This document shows, piece by piece, positions 1-10,155 of a DNA stretch of 64,000 nt; position 1 is the first letter of the stretch, and every line of letters starts with the position of its first letter. Source of the DNA: Methylococcales symbiont of Iophon sp. n. MRB-2018 (GTDB lineage: Bacteria; Pseudomonadota; Gammaproteobacteria; Methylococcales; Methylomonadaceae); assembly GCA_003666325.1 (NCBI GenBank), contig QPIL01000115.1, positions 1 to 64,000 on the forward strand, given 5' to 3'. The notes below the pieces were generated by a model that saw only the letters and a program-made list of their open reading frames with translations, searched no databases and had not been told where the DNA came from. A program made the position numbers and the translations under genes.

Positions 1-141
1 TAGTCCTAAGTCCTAAGTCTTTAGTCTTTAGTCTTTAGTCTTTAGTCTTTAGTCTTTAGTCTTTAGTCTTTAGTCTTTAGTCTTTAGTCTTTAGTCTTTA
101 GTCTTTAGTCTTTCGTCTTTCGTCTTTCGTCCTTCGTCTTT
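1..141 (+). repeat. Heptanucleotide tandem array (CTTTAGT / CCTAAGT / CTTTCGT variants), about 20 units, starts outside window
   Basis: Direct reading of 7-bp periodicity; ends ...CCTTCGTCTTTTTTAA. Confidence 0.97.
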
Positions 142-157
142 TTTAAAGATTGACTAC

Positions 158-1180
158 TCAATCATACAAAAACATCGCATCACCGTAACTAAAAAAACGA
201 TATTGCTGTTTTATAGCATGTTGATAAGCTGTCTTAATAGGGTCATACCCTGCAAATGCAGAAATCAACATTAATAATGTAGATTCTGGCAAATGGAAAT
301 TAGTTAACATGGCATCTACTGATTTAAAACCATAACCAGGGGTAATAAATAAATCTGTATCCCCCATTCTTGCTTGTAGTTGACCTGTTATAGATGCTGA
401 CTCCAAGGCTCTAACGGAGGTGGTTCCTATTGCAACTATTCGCCCTCCTTTTGTTTTAGTTTTCTGGACAGCATCCACTGTGCTTTGACTCACTGAATAA
501 TATTCCTTATGCATAATATGCTCAGATAGTTCATTCACTCTAACTGGCTGGAATGTTCCACTACCTACATGCAATGTTACGAATGCTTTAGAGATACCTT
601 TTTGTTCTATCTTTTTAATGGTTGCTTGATCAAAATGTAACCCTGCTGTTGGTGCGGCAACTGCACCAGGCTGTTTTGCAAAGACTGTTTGATACCGGCT
701 AATGTCTTCTGTATTATCTTCGCGTGTTATGTATGGAGGTAATGGAATATGACCTATTTGCTCTAGTATTTCTAGCACGCTTTGTGCGGAGGTAAATCTC
801 AACTTAAATAAGTCAAAATCTCTGCCTGTGACTTCGCATTCATAACCATTTTCAAGCTCTAAAATAGTATTTTCTTTAGGTGATTTACTGGAACGAATAT
901 GAGCGAGTGCATGTTGTTGGCCGATCACTCTCTCAATCAATAACTCGACTTTACCCCCTGTTTTTTTCTTACCATATAAGCGTGCAGGAATAACTTTGGT
1001 ATCATTTAGAATTAATAAATCATTCTCATTAAGTAAATTGACAAAATCGACAAAGTTCTGGTCTTTTAGCTCCCCCGTCAATTTTTGCATACTGAGCAAT
1101 CGACTTTCTACTCTATTGGCTAATGGTTTTTGGGCAATTAAATGCTCAGGCAAATGATAATTAAAATCACTTTTCTTCAT
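158..1180 (-). CDS. queA: S-adenosylmethionine:tRNA ribosyltransferase-isomerase
   Basis: MKKSDFNYHLPEHLIAQKPL..., GAVAAPTAGLHF, TNFHLPESTLLML motifs. Confidence 0.97.
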   Translation of the reverse strand: MKKSDFNYHLPEHLIAQKPLANRVESRLLSMQKLTGELKDQNFVDFVNLLNENDLLILNDTKVIPARLYGKKKTGGKVELLIERVIGQQHALAHIRSSKSPKENTILELENGYECEVTGRDFDLFKLRFTSAQSVLEILEQIGHIPLPPYITREDNTEDISRYQTVFAKQPGAVAAPTAGLHFDQATIKKIEQKGISKAFVTLHVGSGTFQPVRVNELSEHIMHKEYYSVSQSTVDAVQKTKTKGGRIVAIGTTSVRALESASITGQLQARMGDTDLFITPGYGFKSVDAMLTNFHLPESTLLMLISAFAGYDPIKTAYQHAIKQQYRFFSYGDAMFLYD

Positions 1181-1245
1181 GTTACTGGGTAAATTATGCA
1201 GTTCGGGCTTGTTTTATAGAAAAATTAATTTATATTGAAGTCTCA

Positions 1246-1743
1246 TTATGTAAGTGCAGTCAAGGCACATTCATAATCAGGTTCATCAGCTATTTCTGCA
1301 ACTAACTCTGTATAGATGATATTGTCATTTTCATCAGCGATGACAATTGCACGAGCAGCCAGCCCTTGTAAAATGGTATCCGCTATTTTTACACCATAAT
1401 CTTCTGCAAAACTTGATCTAAATGTTGAAAGAGGAATCACATTTTTTAAGCCTTCTGCTTCGCAAAATCGACCTTGAGCAAAGGGTAAATCTGCTGAAAT
1501 AATTAACACTACTGTATTTTTTATTTTGCTGGCTTTTTGATTAAATATTCGTGTTGATGCTGCACATGTAGGTGTATCCAGACTAGGCAATATGCTCAAT
1601 ATTTTTCTTTTTCCAGCATAGTTTGCTAAAGATATATTTTCAAGCTTGCCATTAACTAATGTAAAGTCTGGGGTTTTATTTCCTACTAAAGGTAATTCAC
1701 CTGATGTATTTAACGGTTTACCTTGGAATGTTATTGTTGCCAT
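1246..1743 (-). CDS. tpx: Thiol peroxidase
   Basis: SLDTPTCAAST peroxidatic Cys motif and ISADLPFAQGRFCEAEGL. Confidence 0.95.
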   Translation of the reverse strand: MATITFQGKPLNTSGELPLVGNKTPDFTLVNGKLENISLANYAGKRKILSILPSLDTPTCAASTRIFNQKASKIKNTVVLIISADLPFAQGRFCEAEGLKNVIPLSTFRSSFAEDYGVKIADTILQGLAARAIVIADENDNIIYTELVAEIADEPDYECALTALT

Positions 1744-1786
1744 TTTTTTTCCTTTTTTTATATTAAGTTTAAATATTCAATTATAG

Positions 1787-1842
1787 GGTATAAGAGCCGC
1801 TGCACTCCCTTCGCCATTCCTGCATGTTCTAAGCAGAGCCGT
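1787..1842. repeat. Fragment of dispersed element A joined to element B
   Basis: ggtataagagccgctgcactcccttcgccattcctgcatgttctaagcaga matches the core of the A copy at 24.7 kb. Confidence 0.75.
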
Positions 1843-1844
1843 AG

Positions 1845-2070
1845 GGTGCGTTCCACGCACCAGATCTAATCAAAAATCAAGGGATCTTTAGTCCTGAGTC
1901 CTGAGTAGTTCTGGTGCGTGGACAGAGATTGTTCCAGACAATCTTACTGCATTTCCACCATCCTTGGCAGTCGCAGAGATTGTTCCAGACAATCTTACTG
2001 CATTTCCATCATCCTTGGCAGTCAGCAGATCCGTAGGGTGCGTTCCACGCACCAGATCTAATCAAAAATC
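1845..2070 (-). repeat. Dispersed element B: two ~51-52-bp hairpin units flanked by GGTGCGTGGAACGCACC palindromes
   Basis: agagattgttccagacaatcttactgcatttccaccatccttggcag repeated at 1924 and 1975; flanking gggtgcgttccacgcacc at both ends. Confidence 0.92.
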
Positions 2071-2075
2071 AAGGG

Positions 2076-2193
2076 GTCTTTAGTCTTTAGTCTTTAGTCT
2101 TTAGTCTTTAGTCTTTAGTCTTTAGTCTTTAGTCTTTAGTCTTGAGTCTTGAGTCTTGAGTCTTGAGTCTTGAGTCTTGAGTCTTGAGTCTTG
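2076..2193 (+). repeat. Heptanucleotide tandem array, CTTTAGT block followed by CTTGAGT block
   Basis: Direct reading; overlaps the 3' end of the neighbouring minus-strand CDS. Confidence 0.97.
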
Positions 2194-4267
2194 ATCCCCT
2201 TGCGAGAATAATTAAAATAGTTATAAGAAAAATAACAAGAAACAAAGGCCAAAAAATAGCCTTATTCCACTGCTCTCTTTTTTCTCTTCTTAATTTATCA
2301 TCAATCCGTGTATATTTTAATCGGTTATTTGCCATTAAATTAGGTTTTAAATTCTTATACCAGCTATGGAAAAGTGAAAAACTCTTAGGGTAAAAGCCAA
2401 ACACCCAAGGTGCATCATGCCTGATAATTTCTTGCATTTTTTGTACAATTTCCAGACGTTTCTCGTTATTATCTATATTACGCATTTGTTCAAATAAGTG
2501 ATCAAACTCGGTATTATGATAATTTGCTGCATTTTCACCCCCCTGTTTAACCTTTCCATTTGCACTATAAAGTAAAAAAAAGAAATTTTCTGGGTCGGGG
2601 TAATCCGCATTCCAGCCCCAAAAGAATAGTTGCTCACTTCCATTACGCATTTTTTCTTGGAAACGATTGTAATCTGTTCCTCTTATAATTAAATTAATAC
2701 CCAATTTTGCAAATTGCTTGCGGTACCAATTCATTCTTGATCTATCATCTATACTGATTGAAGTGGTATCAAAATAAAGCATTAATGCTTTATTTGTCTT
2801 TGGATCTACCCCTTGTGGGTATCCAGCTTCTGTCATTAATTCTTTAGCTTTAGCTATCGCTTTACGCTGATATTTTCCATTAATCCAGTCATAAATGTAG
2901 GGGTTAATCCCTTCTTTTTTTTCTTGATGACCAAAAATACCGAGCGGTAATATGCCTTGGGCTGCTACCCCTCGCCCATTCATAAAAATGGAAATATATT
3001 CTTCATAATCCAGTGCTATTGAAATAGCTTGTCTAAGCTTTCGTGCCCGTTCTGAATCACCGCCAACCAAAGGATCTAACATATTGAATCCCATATAAAA
3101 AATAGAGGTAGTCACCGATGTTTGAAGTTGGATGCCTTTTTGTTTCATTAATGTTGTTAATTGCGCATTCCCTGCTCCACTAAATTGTACTGCTTGGTCA
3201 AAACTATCAGAAGAAATTCCTGAAGCATCATAGTACCCTTGCAAAAATTTATTCCAATAAGGAATCGTCTCTTTCTCTAAGGTATAAATAACTTTGTCGA
3301 TAAAGGGTAATAATTTTCCTGCGTCTTCAAGTAATCCTTGTTCTTTATCTTCTGGCTCTCCATTTATCGGATAAGTATCTTTATGATAATTAGGATTTTT
3401 AGCAAGAATCATGCGTCTATTGGGATTATTTTCTTCCAAGTAATAAGGCCCTGTTCCTATCGGAAACCAGTCTAGTGTTATATTTTTATCTATTAAACCT
3501 TTTTGCGAATAAAAAACATCGGCTTCCCAAGGCATTGCAGCAAAAAACGGCATGGCTAGCCAGTACATAAATTGCGGGTATTTACCTTTAATTCTAATTT
3601 TATATTGGTATCGACTTAATACTTTAACACCTGATATTGATAGGTCTTTGATAGCTAATTTATCGTGATTTGCCATTTTTTTGCTAAATTCATCAAAGCC
3701 AAAAATATAATTCCGCATAATTTCTCTAATGGGTGATTGGATTTTTGGATGGGCTAATCGTTTGATTTGATAGACATAATCAATGGCTTGTAATTCTCTA
3801 GTAGCAATAGATGAAAAATCTTGAATGGTATTAATGTCTGCCAATTTCAAACTATTTAATTGATGATTATTAGGGTCAAAAGCGGGATGGGGTTGATATT
3901 TTATGCCAGCTTTTATCTCAATCAAATAATCAGTATAAGCAACTTCTGAATCTAAATAATCGGCGGTCAGCTTTTCATTATTTTTATTAAAATAACTAAT
4001 CACAGGCATATTGATAGCTGTTAATGGCTCCAACTGATAGGGTCTTTTAAGATAATGATATTGCAAAGGCGGCTCATATATTTGAGCAATAAAAGTATAT
4101 TCATTGGCGCTATAAGCAACCGCTGGGTCTAGATGTTTGGGACGTTCAGAAAAAGAAGAATACAAGGTTGATATTCCCTCTTCACTTTCTGCATACGGAT
4201 TATTTAACTGTGAAAATTCACAACTTGTTAAAATTAACATCAAAATAATGAAATAAATATTCTGCAT
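2129..4267 (-). CDS. Family 5 extracellular solute-binding lipoprotein (peptide ABC transporter) with C-terminal TM and repeat-encoded tail
   Basis: MQNIYFIILMLILTSCEF lipobox; SBP_bac_5-like body; C-term WPLFLVIFLITILIILARGSRLKTQDSRLKTQDSRLKTKD; start moved to internal Met of the 2129..4294 ORF. Confidence 0.85.
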   Translation of the reverse strand: MQNIYFIILMLILTSCEFSQLNNPYAESEEGISTLYSSFSERPKHLDPAVAYSANEYTFIAQIYEPPLQYHYLKRPYQLEPLTAINMPVISYFNKNNEKLTADYLDSEVAYTDYLIEIKAGIKYQPHPAFDPNNHQLNSLKLADINTIQDFSSIATRELQAIDYVYQIKRLAHPKIQSPIREIMRNYIFGFDEFSKKMANHDKLAIKDLSISGVKVLSRYQYKIRIKGKYPQFMYWLAMPFFAAMPWEADVFYSQKGLIDKNITLDWFPIGTGPYYLEENNPNRRMILAKNPNYHKDTYPINGEPEDKEQGLLEDAGKLLPFIDKVIYTLEKETIPYWNKFLQGYYDASGISSDSFDQAVQFSGAGNAQLTTLMKQKGIQLQTSVTTSIFYMGFNMLDPLVGGDSERARKLRQAISIALDYEEYISIFMNGRGVAAQGILPLGIFGHQEKKEGINPYIYDWINGKYQRKAIAKAKELMTEAGYPQGVDPKTNKALMLYFDTTSISIDDRSRMNWYRKQFAKLGINLIIRGTDYNRFQEKMRNGSEQLFFWGWNADYPDPENFFFLLYSANGKVKQGGENAANYHNTEFDHLFEQMRNIDNNEKRLEIVQKMQEIIRHDAPWVFGFYPKSFSLFHSWYKNLKPNLMANNRLKYTRIDDKLRREKREQWNKAIFWPLFLVIFLITILIILARGSRLKTQDSRLKTQDSRLKTKD

Positions 4268-4385
4268 AATGTTTGATTTATATGAGTTAAACACCTTTAC
4301 TATCGAATAAATTAACTGAGCAAGGTATACTTTGAGACCTTACTTTAAAACTAATTCTATCAAACAAATAGCTCAGGAGATAAAA

Positions 4386-5168
4386 ATGGGGTTTATGCAA
4401 GGCAAAAAAGTTCTCATTGTCGGTTTGGCAAGTAACAAATCTATCGCATGGGGAATCGCAAAAGCCATGCACCGTGAAGGTGCTGAGCTTGCTTTCAGCT
4501 ATCAAAATGAAAAATTGAAAGATCGCGTTATTAAAATGGCAGGGGAATGTGATTCAAACATTACTATAGAGCTTGATGTTGCCAATGATGAACAAATTAA
4601 CACCGTATTTACAGAGTTAGGTTCACACTGGAATGGCTTGGACTGTATCGTACATTCAGTCGCTTTTGCTCCTCGTGACGCTTTGGATGGTGATTTTGTT
4701 AATGCTACTACTCGCGAAAACTTTGCTATTGCGCATGATATTAGTTCTTACAGTTTTACTGCCTTAGCCAAAGCGGGTAGGAATATGATGAAAGGTCGTA
4801 ATGGTTCTCTTTTAACCCTGACCTATTTAGGCGCGGCAAAGGCAATTCCTAACTATAATGTTATGGGGCTTGCTAAAGCCAGTTTGGAAGCCAATGTCCG
4901 GTATATGGCAGCAGCCCTAGGTGAAGAAGGTACTCGTGTTAACGCTATATCAGCAGGGCCAATTAGAACTTTGGCTTCAGCAGGTATTAATAATTTTAGA
5001 TCTATGTTGAGTAAAGCAGCGGATACAGCACCGATGAAACAAAATGTAACCATTGAACAGGTAGGGAATGCGGCTGCCTTTATGTGTTCTGACTTGGCAT
5101 CGGGTATTACTGGTGAAATCACTTACGTTGATGGTGGATACAATATAGCTGGAATTGTAGCAGGTTAA
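4386..5168 (+). CDS. fabI: Enoyl-[acyl-carrier-protein] reductase (NADH)
   Basis: [40 protein letters not shown]...; RBS caggag upstream of 4386 (track ORF starts at 4332). Confidence 0.95.
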   Translation: MGFMQGKKVLIVGLASNKSIAWGIAKAMHREGAELAFSYQNEKLKDRVIKMAGECDSNITIELDVANDEQINTVFTELGSHWNGLDCIVHSVAFAPRDALDGDFVNATTRENFAIAHDISSYSFTALAKAGRNMMKGRNGSLLTLTYLGAAKAIPNYNVMGLAKASLEANVRYMAAALGEEGTRVNAISAGPIRTLASAGINNFRSMLSKAADTAPMKQNVTIEQVGNAAAFMCSDLASGITGEITYVDGGYNIAGIVAG

Positions 5169-5233
5169 AATTTTGGTGTTTTATGCTTATTAACAGCCAC
5201 AGCTTGCATAAAACCATTTTCAAAACTCATTAT

Positions 5234-5503
5234 ATGACTAACACTGAGATTTTAGGTTATTGTGCGGCATTTTTGACCACATCTTCTTTTTTACCGCAAG
5301 CTTTTTTAACCTTAAAAACAAAAGATACACATTCCTTGTCCTTGAGCATGTATAGCTTGTTTACAACGGGAATTTTATTTTGGTTGCTCTATGGCATTCA
5401 AATACAAGATTATGCCATTATTATTGCTAATTCTATTACCCTTTTATTGGCATCAATGATTCTTGGATTCAAAATTTATAATGTGATTTACAAAAAAGGG
5501 TAA
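5234..5503 (+). CDS. SemiSWEET/PQ-loop small transporter
   Basis: EILGYCAAFLTTSSFLPQAFLTLKTKDTHSLSLSMYSLFTTGILFWLLYGI. Confidence 0.85.
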   Translation: MTNTEILGYCAAFLTTSSFLPQAFLTLKTKDTHSLSLSMYSLFTTGILFWLLYGIQIQDYAIIIANSITLLLASMILGFKIYNVIYKKG

Positions 5504-5552
5504 TACCATATTCAATAATCAAGAAGTCGGAGTAATTGATTAAATCAAGAGG

Positions 5553-5569
5553 GTCTTTAGTCTTTAATC
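5553..5569 (+). repeat. Minimal heptamer array (about 2 units) at the 3' end of the bfd-like gene
   Basis: atcaagagggtctttagtctttaatcc; leader resembles element B atcaaaaatcaaggggtctttag. Confidence 0.7.
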
Positions 5570-5754
5570 CTCATTTGTAATATATCCATCACCTCCACAT
5601 CACAAGAACCACAGCCAGTAGAAGCACCTGTAGCAGATGCTATTTTATCCAAATCTTTAGCACCTTTATTAATTAACTCTATTATCTTAGCTTTTGTTGT
5701 TCCTGTACAAGTACAAATTACTTGATCATTTTCGCTTGGTTCATATTCATTCAT
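5557..5754 (-). CDS. BFD-like [2Fe-2S]-binding domain protein
   Basis: VICTCTGTTKAKIIELINKGAKDLDKIASATGASTGCGSCDVEV, four Cys pattern CxC...CxxC. Confidence 0.88.
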   Translation of the reverse strand: MNEYEPSENDQVICTCTGTTKAKIIELINKGAKDLDKIASATGASTGCGSCDVEVMDILQMRIKD

Positions 5755-5963
5755 AAAAAGCTCTTCATTTTATTCCAGTCATTAAAATAACCCATTAATG
5801 AACGCACATGGAATAAGTTATGTTAACGAAGTTATTTTATGCACGTCCCAAAGACTTTTTTATTAATTTAACAGGGTTGCAAAGGGTGCATTATAATCAA
5901 TTATGAATTTAAAGCGTTAATTTATAAAGTGTAGCTCTATTAATCCTTATCCTTAAACCTTGC

Positions 5964-6809
5964 ATGAAACACCCAATAAAAGTTGAACTTCCCTATTTTG
6001 ATCATTTACTAGAGGCGCTACAAGAACATAATGATGACTTGGAAAAAAGCTTTGGTCGTCATGTACACTGGGGATATTGGGAGCATCCTAATCTAGCCAC
6101 ATTATCCCCCGATGATTTTGCAGAGGCAGCTGAAAACCTAAGTATTGAAGTCTGTCATGCCGCTGAAATTAACGATAATAAAAAAATACTGGATGTTGGT
6201 TGTGGGTTTGGTGGCACCATTGCCTATTTGAATGAAAACTTTAATAAGCTTGAATTATTAGGGCTTAATTTAGATGATCGCCAACTTCGCAGAGCTATTA
6301 ATAAGGTACGTCCTACTGCGACTAATAAAATCCAGTTTCAGCAAGGTAATGCTTGTGCTCTTCCTTTCCCTGATAATTCATTTGATGTGCTTTTAGCCGT
6401 TGAATGTATCTTTCATTTCCCTGATAGAGAAATATTTTTTCAGGAAGCCTTTCGGGTATTAAAACCAGGAGGACATTTAGCATTATCTGATTTTGTCCCG
6501 ACTCCCGCCTTCTTACCAATAACAAAATTAAAATTGCCATCGCCTTTTGGGCAGGGGTTTTATGGGCAATGCAATGTGCAGTGCAGCTCTGAAGGGTATA
6601 GAAAACTGGCTAAAAAAACAGGCTTTAATATAAAAATAGAAAAAAACATCAGCAAAAACACTCTGCCTACCTATAGTTATTTAAGAACTATGGGTATGAA
6701 AGAAGGTTATAAAAATATTAGTGCAGCCATAGAAACTTTAATTGTTGAGGTAGTGAGTCGTACAGGGTTATTAAAATACCTCGTTCTTTCTTTTCAAAAA
6801 CCAATGTAA
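5964..6809 (+). CDS. Class I SAM-dependent methyltransferase
   Basis: HVHWGYWEHP, ILDVGCGFGGT, FDVLLAVECIFHFPDRE, FRVLKPGGHLALSDF motifs. Confidence 0.88.
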   Translation: MKHPIKVELPYFDHLLEALQEHNDDLEKSFGRHVHWGYWEHPNLATLSPDDFAEAAENLSIEVCHAAEINDNKKILDVGCGFGGTIAYLNENFNKLELLGLNLDDRQLRRAINKVRPTATNKIQFQQGNACALPFPDNSFDVLLAVECIFHFPDREIFFQEAFRVLKPGGHLALSDFVPTPAFLPITKLKLPSPFGQGFYGQCNVQCSSEGYRKLAKKTGFNIKIEKNISKNTLPTYSYLRTMGMKEGYKNISAAIETLIVEVVSRTGLLKYLVLSFQKPM

Positions 6810-6857
6810 TTTTGAGCTGTCACTTTTATCCTGCAAAATATTTTCTGATTTTTAATA

Positions 6858-7145
6858 AGCAGTCATCCCTTAAAAATACAACAACCATCTGATTTATAAC
6901 AATAAATTAAACAAAAACCATAGAAAAAAACAAGCAGTATTTGGTAAAATAACGGCTATTTCTTGGTCGTTCAAAATCAACCCAAACACAGAGCAACTAA
7001 ACCTCTTTCATTCAGAGTTATTTGTAGAAGAGGGTATAAGATCCGCGTCACTCCCCCAAGTTCTAAGCAGAAATCCAGGTATTTAAAACTAGATTCCCGA
7101 TAACAGACTTCGGGAATGACGTGTAGTAACACAGGTTCCAGTTAC
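6858..7145 (+). repeat. Dispersed element A (copy 1), followed directly by heptamer array
   Basis: aagcagtcatcccttaaaaatacaacaaccatctgatttataac...gattcccgataacagacttcgggaatgacgtgtagtaacacaggttccagtta, matches copies at 24.5, 36.2 and 57.1 kb. Confidence 0.93.
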
Positions 7146-7350
7146 TTTAGTCCTGAATCCTGAATCCTGAGTCTTTAGTCTTTAGTCTTTAGTCTTTAGT
7201 CTTTAGTCTTTAGTCTTTAGTCTTTAGTCTTTAGTCTTTAGTCTTTAGTCTTTAGTCTTTAGTCTTTAGTCTTGAGTCTTTCGTCTTTAGTCTTGAGTCT
7301 TTCGTCTTTCGTCTTTCGTCTTTCGTCTTGAGTCCCGACTCCCGACTCTT
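7146..7350 (+). repeat. Heptanucleotide tandem array, about 29 units, the longest in the window
   Basis: Direct reading: CCTGAAT, CTTTAGT, CTTGAGT, CTTTCGT and CCCGACT variants. Confidence 0.97.
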
Positions 7351-7414
7351 TTGACCTCTAGGTTTAGAGATTTAGTATATAATGCCGTGCTAATTTACTG
7401 TAAGAGTTTTTAAC

Positions 7415-8671
7415 GTGGAAATTGTGCAATACATGAACAAACTGGGCCAGCAAGCAAAAAAAGCAGGTCGTGAAATAAGCAGGGTAGACTCAGGTAAAAA
7501 AAATGAGGCGCTATTAAATATAGCCAAGTCTTTATCGGATAGTAGAGATAAACTAGCCATTGAAAACAATAAAGATCTTATTGCCGGTAAAGAAAATGGA
7601 TTGGATGCCGCTTTACTCGATCGTCTTCAACTGACAACGGCTAGAATTGATGCCATGATCGAAGGTATTCATCAAATTGCCGCATTAGCTGACCCCGTTG
7701 GCACAATCACAGATCTAAGTTATCGCCCCAGTGGTATTCAAGTGGGACAAATGCGAGTCCCCTTAGGTGTTATCGGTATCATTTATGAGTCTCGTCCAAA
7801 CGTCACCATTGATGCAGCCGCTTTATGCCTAAAGTCTGGTAACGCTTGCATATTAAGAGGCGGTTCTGAAGCTATTCATTCAAATCAAGCCATTGCCCAT
7901 TGTATTACCGAGGGACTGGAAGCCACTGGCTTGCCCAGCACAGCCGTTCAGGTCGTTGCAACCACAGACCGTGCAGCAGTCGGCGCACTTATTACCTTAG
8001 ACAAATATGTTGATGTTATTGTGCCGCGTGGAGGCAAAGGTTTAATTCAACGTATCAGTAAGGAATCAAGTATCCCTGTGATCAAACATCTGGATGGCAT
8101 TTGCCATGTTTTTATTGATAATGAAGCCGATATTGAGAAAGCCATCAACATTGCTTTTAATGCTAAAACACATCGTTATGGCGTTTGTAATGCAATGGAA
8201 ACATTATTGATAGCAGAACACATTGCAGCCAAAGTTTTACCGATACTGGCAAAAAAATACCAAGCAGAAGGTGTTGAATTACGTGGCTGTCTTAAAACCT
8301 GCTCGTTAATTACCGATTGTATTCGTGCTACAGAAGAAGATTGGGATACTGAATATTTATCTGCCATATTATCAATAAAAATTGTCGATGATATTGATAT
8401 GGCTATTGAACATATCAATCAACACAGTTCTGCCCATACAGAATCTATTATTACTGAAAATTACAACTTAGCCAGACGATTTTTAAGGGAAGTAGATTCA
8501 AGTTCGGTTATGGTGAATGCCTCCACTCTATTCGCTGATGGTTTTGAATATGGACTGGGGGCTGAAATCGGCATAAGTACAGATAAGCTTCATGCGCGCG
8601 GTCCAGTAGGGCTTAATGGCTTAACCTCATTAAAATATGTGGTTTTAGGTGATGGACAAATTAGAGTTTAG
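7415..8671 (+). CDS. proA: Glutamate-5-semialdehyde dehydrogenase
   Basis: [54 protein letters not shown] start. Confidence 0.96.
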   Translation: MEIVQYMNKLGQQAKKAGREISRVDSGKKNEALLNIAKSLSDSRDKLAIENNKDLIAGKENGLDAALLDRLQLTTARIDAMIEGIHQIAALADPVGTITDLSYRPSGIQVGQMRVPLGVIGIIYESRPNVTIDAAALCLKSGNACILRGGSEAIHSNQAIAHCITEGLEATGLPSTAVQVVATTDRAAVGALITLDKYVDVIVPRGGKGLIQRISKESSIPVIKHLDGICHVFIDNEADIEKAINIAFNAKTHRYGVCNAMETLLIAEHIAAKVLPILAKKYQAEGVELRGCLKTCSLITDCIRATEEDWDTEYLSAILSIKIVDDIDMAIEHINQHSSAHTESIITENYNLARRFLREVDSSSVMVNASTLFADGFEYGLGAEIGISTDKLHARGPVGLNGLTSLKYVVLGDGQIRV

Positions 8672-8762
8672 ATAAGGTCTCAAAGTAATTAAGGATTTCG
8701 AGCAGCGCACAAGCAATAGATGGTCACACAATAAACAAGCACCTAGGCATAATTAATTTAAC

Positions 8763-9386
8763 ATGATTGGCATTTATGGCGGTACATTTGACCCCATCCA
8801 TTTTGGGCACTTACGCTCCGCTTTAGAAGTTAAAGAATGTTTTTGTTTAGATGAAATTCGTCTACTCCCCTGCGCACAACCTGCACTCAAGGAGTATCCA
8901 AACACCACATCTGACAAACGCCTCAAAATGATAGAGCTTGCCATTCAAGATCAGGAAAGTCTGAGAGTCGATAGCCGTGAACTTAACAGACCCGGTATTT
9001 CTTACATGGTTGATACACTTCGATCAATAAGAAATGAGATAAGCAACACCTCTTTGCTACTTTTTATGGGAACAGATGCTTTTAAAGAGATAACATCTTG
9101 GCAGCAATGGCAATCTTTATTTGATTATGCACATGTTATCGTCATAACACGACCGAATTACCAACAACAACCGCTTAATGAATTTTTAACCTTAAAATTA
9201 ACGCAGAACAAAGAAGATTTAACTAAAAAACCCACTGGCTTTTTATTTTTTCAGACGGTAACGCAATTAGATATTTCTGCAACGGCTATTAGAGAGTTAA
9301 TAGCAAATAATAAAAATCCAGCTTATTTACTGCCCAAGCAAGTAATTGATTATATTAAAGTTCACAAGCTTTACACTGATAACTAG
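8763..9386 (+). CDS. nadD: Nicotinate-nucleotide adenylyltransferase
   Basis: GIYGGTFDPIHFGHLRSALE and ISATAIRELI. Confidence 0.95.
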   Translation: MIGIYGGTFDPIHFGHLRSALEVKECFCLDEIRLLPCAQPALKEYPNTTSDKRLKMIELAIQDQESLRVDSRELNRPGISYMVDTLRSIRNEISNTSLLLFMGTDAFKEITSWQQWQSLFDYAHVIVITRPNYQQQPLNEFLTLKLTQNKEDLTKKPTGFLFFQTVTQLDISATAIRELIANNKNPAYLLPKQVIDYIKVHKLYTDN

Positions 9387-9426
9387 GCATACTAATTGCC
9401 TAATAAAATACAGATAGAGAAACGCA

Positions 9427-9783
9427 ATGCAAACAAAAAAATTATTAAAAATGATTGAAGCCGTTCTGGATGCGAATAAAGGGCAAAATCTCACGGTGAT
9501 AGATGTGCAAGGCAAAACCAGTGTGACTGATTACATGATGGTTGTTACAGCAACCTCAGAACGCCATGCCAAAGCTTTATGCAATCATGTATTAGAAAAA
9601 GCAAAGGAAAACAACTTCACCCCGCTGGGCGTTGAAGGAGACCAAGGTTCAGACTGGGTTTTACTGGATTTAGGCGATGTAATTTTACATATTTTTACTG
9701 CCCAAGCGCGTGAGTTTTACCAGTTAGAAAAACTATGGTCTATTGAAAGATTAGAAGAGCAGAGTGGTGAACTTGACAGATAA
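9427..9783 (+). CDS. rsfS: Ribosomal silencing factor RsfS
   Basis: VIDVQGKTSVTDYMMVVTATSERHAKAL, DWVLLDLGDVILHIF. Confidence 0.95.
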   Translation: MQTKKLLKMIEAVLDANKGQNLTVIDVQGKTSVTDYMMVVTATSERHAKALCNHVLEKAKENNFTPLGVEGDQGSDWVLLDLGDVILHIFTAQAREFYQLEKLWSIERLEEQSGELDR

Positions 9784-9898
9784 GGACTCAGGACTCAGGA
9801 CTCAGGACTCAGGACTAAAGACTCAAGACTCAAGACTCAAGACTCAAGACTCAAGACTCAAGACTCAAGACTAAAGACTAAAGACTAAAGACTAAAGA
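9784..9898 (-). repeat. Heptanucleotide tandem array (GACTCAG / GACTCAA / GACTAAA), begins immediately after the rsfS stop
   Basis: TAA stop at 9781-9783 followed directly by ggactcaggactcagg... Confidence 0.97.
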
Positions 9899-10155
9899 CC
9901 CCTTGATTTTTGATTAGTTCTGGTGCGTGGAACGCACCCTACGGATCTTCTGGGGATAACCCTAGAAGTAGGGTGCGTTTGCCCACCAAGGATGGTGGAA
10001 ATGCAGTAAGATTGTCTGGAACAATCTTTGCTGACTGCCAAGGATGGTGGAAATGCAGTAAGATTGTCTGGAACAATCTTTGCTGACTGCCAAGGATGGT
10101 GGAAATGCAGTAAGATTGTCTGGAACAATCTCTGTCCACGCACCAGAACTACTAA
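9899..10155 (+). repeat. Dispersed element B with three 52-bp hairpin units
   Basis: gccaaggatggtggaaatgcagtaagattgtctggaacaatct starts at 9987, 10039, 10091 (exact 52-bp period); flanks ggtgcgtggaacgcacc / cgcaccagaac. Confidence 0.95.

Noticed and set aside
4327-4345. TACTTTGAGACCTT and its inverse near 8674 as solo MITE ends
   Set aside because: Only a short partial match to the TIR; insufficient to call an element.
9987-10140. Possible CRISPR array from 52-bp regular repeats
   Set aside because: Period equals the repeat itself, no unique spacers and no cas genes; simple tandem repeat.
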